Source: Deltaproteobacteria bacterium (lineage in GTDB: Bacteria; Desulfobacterota; DSM-4660; Desulfatiglandales; HGW-15). From it: DNA of 64,000 nt. This document shows, piece by piece, positions 60,554 through 64,000 of the stretch. Position numbers and translations under genes: made by a program. The notes under the pieces were generated by a model. That model did not search any database, was not told the origin of the DNA, and was given only the letters and a program-made list of their open reading frames with translations. Positions within the stretch are counted from its first letter, which is position 1. Every line of letters begins with the position of its first letter. The stretch is taken from NCBI GenBank assembly GCA_020060215.1, contig JAGVAP010000079.1, positions 47,616-111,615 on the forward strand, written 5' to 3'.

Positions 60554-60991
60554 ATGGGCGAGGTGAAGGTTCGTAAGATCAGAAAAGAGGACACGCCACA
60601 GATTGCGAAGATCGCTCGGGCTATCGACAGGACGGCGCCCGCTGTCGACTTCAAGAGGATTCTGGACCCGAGGCTGCGCACCTCCTCGGATGCGAACTTT
60701 GTGGCGGAAGTGGATGGACGAGTGGTCGGGTACATGATCGGAACCGTTTCTTCGGGGAGCTTCGGGGCGGACAAGTGCGCATGGATCGTCCTCTTCGGCG
60801 TGGATCCGAAATTCATGGGCCAGGGCATCGGAAAGAAGCTTGCCGAGGGCATTTTCGAGTTCTACAGGAAAAGAGGGATCAAGCATGTCCTGACCACGGT
60901 GAAATGGGACTCCACGGACATCCTCTCCTTCTTCAAGACCCTCGGTTTCGACCGGAGTGAATTCATCAACCTCCACAAGGTGATCGAATAG
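60554..60991 (+). CDS. GNAT-family N-acetyltransferase
   Basis: A 145-residue acetyltransferase with RKIRKEDTPQI at the start, the acetyl-CoA motif VDPKFMGQGIGKKL (Q-G-x-G-K type) and a C-terminal FFKTLGFDRSEF. The start is ATG 60554 behind AGGGG; a TTG at 60533 overlaps the upstream stop codon. It could acetylate a protein, for example an acyl-CoA ligase as known in Rhodopseudomonas, or a small molecule. Together with the small AbrB-like protein it also resembles an antitoxin/toxin pair; nothing in the sequence decides this. Confidence 0.85.
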   Translation: MGEVKVRKIRKEDTPQIAKIARAIDRTAPAVDFKRILDPRLRTSSDANFVAEVDGRVVGYMIGTVSSGSFGADKCAWIVLFGVDPKFMGQGIGKKLAEGIFEFYRKRGIKHVLTTVKWDSTDILSFFKTLGFDRSEFINLHKVIE

Positions 60992-61012
60992 CCGGTTTTT
61001 TTCTTGACACTT

Positions 61013-61035
61013 GTAGTTATAATATGGCTAAAACG
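61013..61035 (+). promoter_or_regulatory. 23-base motif, copy 2 (before bamB)
   Basis: Begins GTAGTTATAATATG and ends TAAAACG, 148 bases before bamB and four bases after a TTGAC (61004). See copy 1 at 60285. TAG and CTA at its ends give it partial dyad symmetry. Confidence 0.45.
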
Positions 61036-61182
61036 TAGTTACTCCGGCTCTTGGCTTCTCGAGCCGAAGTATCCGAATCTCTTTCAGTAAGTATTTGATC
61101 CATTGAACTCTCTCGTGGAGCTTCGGTGCCTTTGACTCCATGAGGGACGGCTGCCGGATGGTGAACGTGCGAGGGGGGGGAC

Positions 61183-63150
61183 ATGAGATACGCAGAAACG
61201 GGGTTTAATCTGGAGATCGATCTAACCAGAGGAAACATCGAAAGGGTGGCCACAGACCCGAGGCTGGCCGAATCATACCTGGGAGGGCTGGGGACCAACG
61301 CCAAACTGCTCTGGGACAGGGTTCCCCCTGAGGCCGATTCTTTCTCTCCGGACAATCTGCTGATCTTCTCTTCCGGACTCCTGTGCGGCACACCCGCCCC
61401 AGGCGCCAACCGAACCATCGTGACCACCTACTCTCCCCAGACCTTGCTCATGGGATACTCCATGATGGGGGGATTCTGGGCGCCGGAACTGAAATATGCC
61501 GGCTATGACAAGATCGTGCTTCGCGGCAAGTCCCCAAGCCTGGTCTACCTGTGGATCAACAATGACAAGGTGGAGATCCGTGACGCTTCTCATCTGCAGG
61601 GGAAGGGCGCGGTCCAGACCGCAGAGTTGATCAAGGAGGAGTTGAAGGACCCGAATGTGCAGGTGGCCGCTATCGGCCTCGCCGGCGAGAACAGGGTCTT
61701 CACGGCCTCCATCGAGCAGGGCAGGTCGAGCGCCAGCCGGCTTGGGGTGGGCGCCGTGATGGGAGACAAGGGGGTCAAGGCGATCGCCGTTCGCGGGACG
61801 AAGGACGTCAACGTTGCCCAGCCGGCGAGATTTGTCGAGTTGTGCAACGAAGTGCTGCGATACATCAAGTACCGCAACGAGAATCCGGTCCTCAACGTAA
61901 TGACCATCCTCCAGGGGCTCGGGTCCCCTCAAGAGATGCTCCACGTGGATGAAAAGTGGCATACGGAGAACTTCATGTGGGGAAACGCCAGGGTCCGGAG
62001 AAAGGAGTTCTGGAACCAGCAGATCGAAGAGAGATGGAAGAGCGTTCAACTGAATGTGCGGAAACGGCTGATCAGCTGCTACAACTGCCCCATGAAGTGC
62101 GGGGCGATCATTTCCGTCCCCGGACTTTCAACCTACATGATGAAGTGCTTCTCCAAACTGACCTATACGATGGCGGCTTTCGTGGACGACCTTGATTTCG
62201 GCTTCAAGATCGCTCAACGGGCTACCGAGTACGGGGTGGATGGATTCTCCACTCCGCAGATCATGGCGTTCGCCTTCGAGCTCAAAGAGGCGGGCATCTT
62301 GTCCGACGCGGATTTCGAAGGGTGCCCGTCCGACAATGAGGGGAAGTTCTACTGGCTGCTCGACAGGATCGTCCGGCGGGAGGGGATCGGAGATATCCTG
62401 GCCGACGGAACCTACTGGGCGGCGAAGAAGATCGGCAAGGGCGCGGAAGAGTATGCCCACAACAACATCAAGAAGCATGAGCAGCTGCCTCTCAAGCTTG
62501 GGATGCTCAATCCCGTCTACTTCCTCATGTATGCCACCGGCGAGAAGGCCAACATCACCCAGATCGAAGGCCAGTTCCCTCAGTCGCCCTTTGCCACCAT
62601 CGAGGAGAGAGAGGAATTCGTAAGGGATTGGATCCAGGTTCCTGACGAAAGGTTCAAGAGGTATCTGATGGACTGGGAATTCCGCGGCGAGCGCTCAAAC
62701 CCCTACTATCCAACCGTGGACATGTCCGTGGACATTGTCGATTGGCAGGAGATGATGCACTACATCGATGATGCCCTCGGCGTGTGCGCCGGCCTGTCAT
62801 CCTTCCCTTTGAAGCCGCCCTATCACATCCACAACTACCCCCACATCATATCAGCGGCACTGGGGATCGATATGGACGAGGACGGCCTCAAGCAGGTGTA
62901 CAGGAGGAACCGGAATCTGATCAGGGGTGTGAACGTAAGGAGGGGATTGAGAAGGGCCGATGAAAAGCCGCCTCAAGACCATTGGAAGAAAAGATTCCCC
63001 GAACTTGAAGAGAAGCTCCTGGACGCGTATTACCGGTTCAAAGGCTGGAACAACGACGGCATCCCTACCAAGGAGACCTTGCATGAACTCGGGTTGGACT
63101 ACATTGCGGAGGACCTCCTGAAGAGGGGAATACTGAACGAGAAGGAGTAA
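61183..63150 (+). CDS. bamB: Class II benzoyl-CoA reductase, tungsten catalytic subunit BamB
   Basis: ATP-independent dearomatisation of benzoyl-CoA to cyclohexa-1,5-diene-1-carbonyl-CoA at a tungsten-pterin centre. The 655-residue protein begins MRYAETG, and its SYLGGLGTNAKLLWDRVPPE, ENRVF-ASIEQGRSSASR and IVDWQEMMHYIDDALG segments agree closely with Geobacter metallireducens BamB as I recall it. Glu251, His260 (both in QEMLHVDEKWH) and Cys322 fall at exactly the residue numbers reported for the BamB active site; CYNCPMKCG provides 4Fe-4S ligands. The start ATG 61183 follows a G-run. bamC and bamD follow in the known order. No TetR operator precedes it. Confidence 0.95.
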   Translation: MRYAETGFNLEIDLTRGNIERVATDPRLAESYLGGLGTNAKLLWDRVPPEADSFSPDNLLIFSSGLLCGTPAPGANRTIVTTYSPQTLLMGYSMMGGFWAPELKYAGYDKIVLRGKSPSLVYLWINNDKVEIRDASHLQGKGAVQTAELIKEELKDPNVQVAAIGLAGENRVFTASIEQGRSSASRLGVGAVMGDKGVKAIAVRGTKDVNVAQPARFVELCNEVLRYIKYRNENPVLNVMTILQGLGSPQEMLHVDEKWHTENFMWGNARVRRKEFWNQQIEERWKSVQLNVRKRLISCYNCPMKCGAIISVPGLSTYMMKCFSKLTYTMAAFVDDLDFGFKIAQRATEYGVDGFSTPQIMAFAFELKEAGILSDADFEGCPSDNEGKFYWLLDRIVRREGIGDILADGTYWAAKKIGKGAEEYAHNNIKKHEQLPLKLGMLNPVYFLMYATGEKANITQIEGQFPQSPFATIEEREEFVRDWIQVPDERFKRYLMDWEFRGERSNPYYPTVDMSVDIVDWQEMMHYIDDALGVCAGLSSFPLKPPYHIHNYPHIISAALGIDMDEDGLKQVYRRNRNLIRGVNVRRGLRRADEKPPQDHWKKRFPELEEKLLDAYYRFKGWNNDGIPTKETLHELGLDYIAEDLLKRGILNEKE

Positions 63151-63243
63151 GGGTTCCAGGGTTCCAAAGGTCCAGAGGTTCGGAAGTCCAGGAACGGGGA
63201 ACCTCGGAAGAGGAACGGGGAAACCTCAGACGGATCAAGAGAG
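63151..63243. repeat. Short tandem-like repeats between bamB and bamC
   Basis: GGTTCCAGGGTTCCA at 63152-63166, then GGAACGGGGAACCTC (63191-63205) and GGAACGGGGAAACCTC (63212-63227) are related direct and inverted copies. Such purine-rich intergenic repeats are common in deltaproteobacterial genomes. They fill the 93-base spacer without any gene. Confidence 0.6.
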
Positions 63244-63255
63244 GTGGCAATCGTC

Positions 63256-63804
63256 ATGGGCGAGAAGAAAAAGAAGATCGTCAAATCCATCAAGATCGAC
63301 CTCGACAAGTGCAACGGCTGCAGGGCATGCGAGATGATCTGCTCCGCTTTCCACGCCACGCCGAAGTACAGCAGCAATAATCCGGCAAGGTCTCGTATCC
63401 GGGTGGTTCGGTCCCCCCTGAAAGATGTCTATCTCCCGGTCTATGCGGGCGAATATGCAAAAGCCGAGTGCATGGGCAGGGACAAGTATGTGATCGACGG
63501 GAAAGAGTACGACGAGTGCGCTTTCTGCAGGGCCTCCTGCCCATCCAGGGACGCTTTCAAAGAGCCCGATTCCAAGCTCCCTCTGAAGTGCGACATGTGT
63601 GAGGACGATCCGCCGCAGGAAAAGCCCCTCTGTGTTCAGTGGTGCCTGAACGACGCCCTGATCTACGAAGAGCGGGAAGAGGAAGTGGATGAGGCGGTGA
63701 AGCAGGAGGAGGTGGAGGCAGGAGTGGAATCCATGATCGACAAGTACGGGTTGGAGAAGATCATCGATACCGTGGCCCGGATGGCCGAGGCGAAGAAGGG
63801 CTGA
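63256..63804 (+). CDS. bamC: Class II benzoyl-CoA reductase electron-transfer subunit BamC
   Basis: A 182-residue Fe-S protein: CNGCRACEMIC, CAFCRASC, and CDMC...CVQWC groups indicate three 4Fe-4S clusters; a charged C-terminal helix (EEVDEAVKQEEVE) follows. BamC binds BamB and links it to the Hdr-like BamDEF part. Start ATG 63256, eleven bases after GAGG; the GTG at 63244 overlaps that site. Position directly after bamB and before bamD makes the call firm. Confidence 0.92.
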   Translation: MGEKKKKIVKSIKIDLDKCNGCRACEMICSAFHATPKYSSNNPARSRIRVVRSPLKDVYLPVYAGEYAKAECMGRDKYVIDGKEYDECAFCRASCPSRDAFKEPDSKLPLKCDMCEDDPPQEKPLCVQWCLNDALIYEEREEEVDEAVKQEEVEAGVESMIDKYGLEKIIDTVARMAEAKKG

Positions 63805-63827
63805 AGAGAGGAAGGCAGCCACAAAGG

Positions 63828-63871
63828 CACGAAGACAGGAAGGGGTTTCTTGGTGGCTTTGTGTCTTCGTG
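63828..63871. repeat. Inverted repeat between bamC and bamD
   Basis: CACGAAGACA (63828-63837) and TGTCTTCGTG (63862-63871) are perfect ten-base inverted copies with a 24-base loop, embedded in a GCCACAAAGGCACG-type sequence known as a frequent intergenic repeat in several phyla. It could act as a processing or attenuation hairpin inside the bam transcript. Confidence 0.65.
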
Positions 63872-63902
63872 GCGGAATGGACCAGTAAACGCGAGGATCG
63901 AA

Positions 63903-64000
63903 GTGGAAACAGTAGCCCCTTACAAAGAGATCATCGAGGTCATCAAGTCGAGCGGCGGGGAAGCGTTCAAGAGGTGCTTCCAGTGCGGGCTGTGCGACAC
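63903..64000 (+). CDS. bamD: BamD, heterodisulfide-reductase-like Fe-S subunit, N-terminus only
   Basis: A GTG at 63903 opens a frame that runs off the window: VETVAPYKEIIEVIKSSG, then CFQCGLCD, the first cysteine cluster of an HdrD/HdrC-type protein. Position after bamBC fits BamD, which belongs to the putative electron-bifurcating BamDEF part. Only 32 codons are visible, so the call rests on synteny and this motif. Confidence 0.8.
   Translation, partial: METVAPYKEIIEVIKSSGGEAFKRCFQCGLCD

Overview
The window reads as a catabolic gene cluster from a strictly anaerobic, moderately GC-rich bacterium, most likely an aromatic-degrading member of the Desulfobacterota (sulfate-reducing, metal-reducing or syntrophic). 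The main reason is the right end: a tungsten benzoyl-CoA reductase cluster (bamB, bamC and the start of bamD) whose BamB keeps the Geobacter-type N-terminus and active-site residues. Ferredoxins, a four-subunit 2-oxoacid:ferredoxin oxidoreductase and a tungsten aldehyde oxidoreductase also fit a low-potential anaerobic metabolism. No rRNA, tRNA, CRISPR array or complete insertion sequence was seen.

Layout. (1) 1-9.05 kb, minus strand: a TetR regulator followed by acyl-CoA dehydrogenase, racemase-like CaiB/BaiF protein, 3-hydroxyacyl-CoA dehydrogenase, two crotonases, the two ATPase (activator) subunits of an ATP-dependent class I benzoyl-CoA reductase, a second acyl-CoA dehydrogenase and a ferredoxin running off the left edge. 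(2) 9.3-11.05 kb, plus strand: thiolase and its DUF35 zinc-ribbon partner. (3) 11.1-23.2 kb, minus: CoA ligase, TRAP transporter, four-subunit oxoacid:ferredoxin oxidoreductase and a molybdopterin/Fe-S/NrfD complex, best read as uptake, activation and alpha-oxidation of phenylacetate to benzoyl-CoA (PadEFGI and PadBCD type). (4) 23.6-29.3 kb, minus: CoA-transferase, the two catalytic subunits of a class I benzoyl-CoA reductase (BzdN/BzdO type), a BadH-like dehydrogenase and an amidohydrolase-fold protein without its metal ligands. (5) 29.5-30.6 kb: two paralogous receiver-only response regulators. (6) 31-41.2 kb: a B12-dependent acyl-CoA mutase pair (plus) facing a minus-strand operon with a degenerate HMG-CoA-synthase/DUF35 fusion, thiolase, biotin-type carboxyltransferase, a second benzoyl-CoA-reductase/2-hydroxyacyl-CoA-dehydratase-type pair and a MaoC hydratase. 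(7) 41.5-54.7 kb, minus: two tandem paralogous modules, each a complete branched-chain-type ABC transporter (livKHMGF) ending in an aryl/acyl-CoA ligase. (8) 55-57.7 kb: small zinc ribbon, aldehyde:ferredoxin oxidoreductase, ferredoxin. (9) 57.8-59.9 kb: divergent crotonase and acyl-CoA dehydrogenase. (10) 60.3-64 kb, plus: AbrB/DUF2080-like protein, GNAT acetyltransferase, bamB, bamC, bamD (partial).

The strongest unifying signal is regulatory. A 12-bp palindrome, ACGAAYRTTCGT, occurs twelve times (eight perfect, four with one or two mismatches), nearly always beside a TTGACA-type promoter and in front of almost every operon from 1 to 59 kb, including the tetR gene itself. This looks like one regulon under the TetR protein at 8456-9046. 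The bam genes lack the site and share a different 23-bp motif with the AbrB-like gene upstream.

Working model (inference): ABC and TRAP carriers import aromatic acids, the three ligases activate them, the Pad-type module converts phenylacetyl-CoA to benzoyl-CoA, either the class I or the class II reductase dearomatises the ring, and the dehydrogenases, crotonases and thiolases complete beta-oxidation. The 31-41 kb block does not fit any pathway I know and is the best candidate for an undescribed system.
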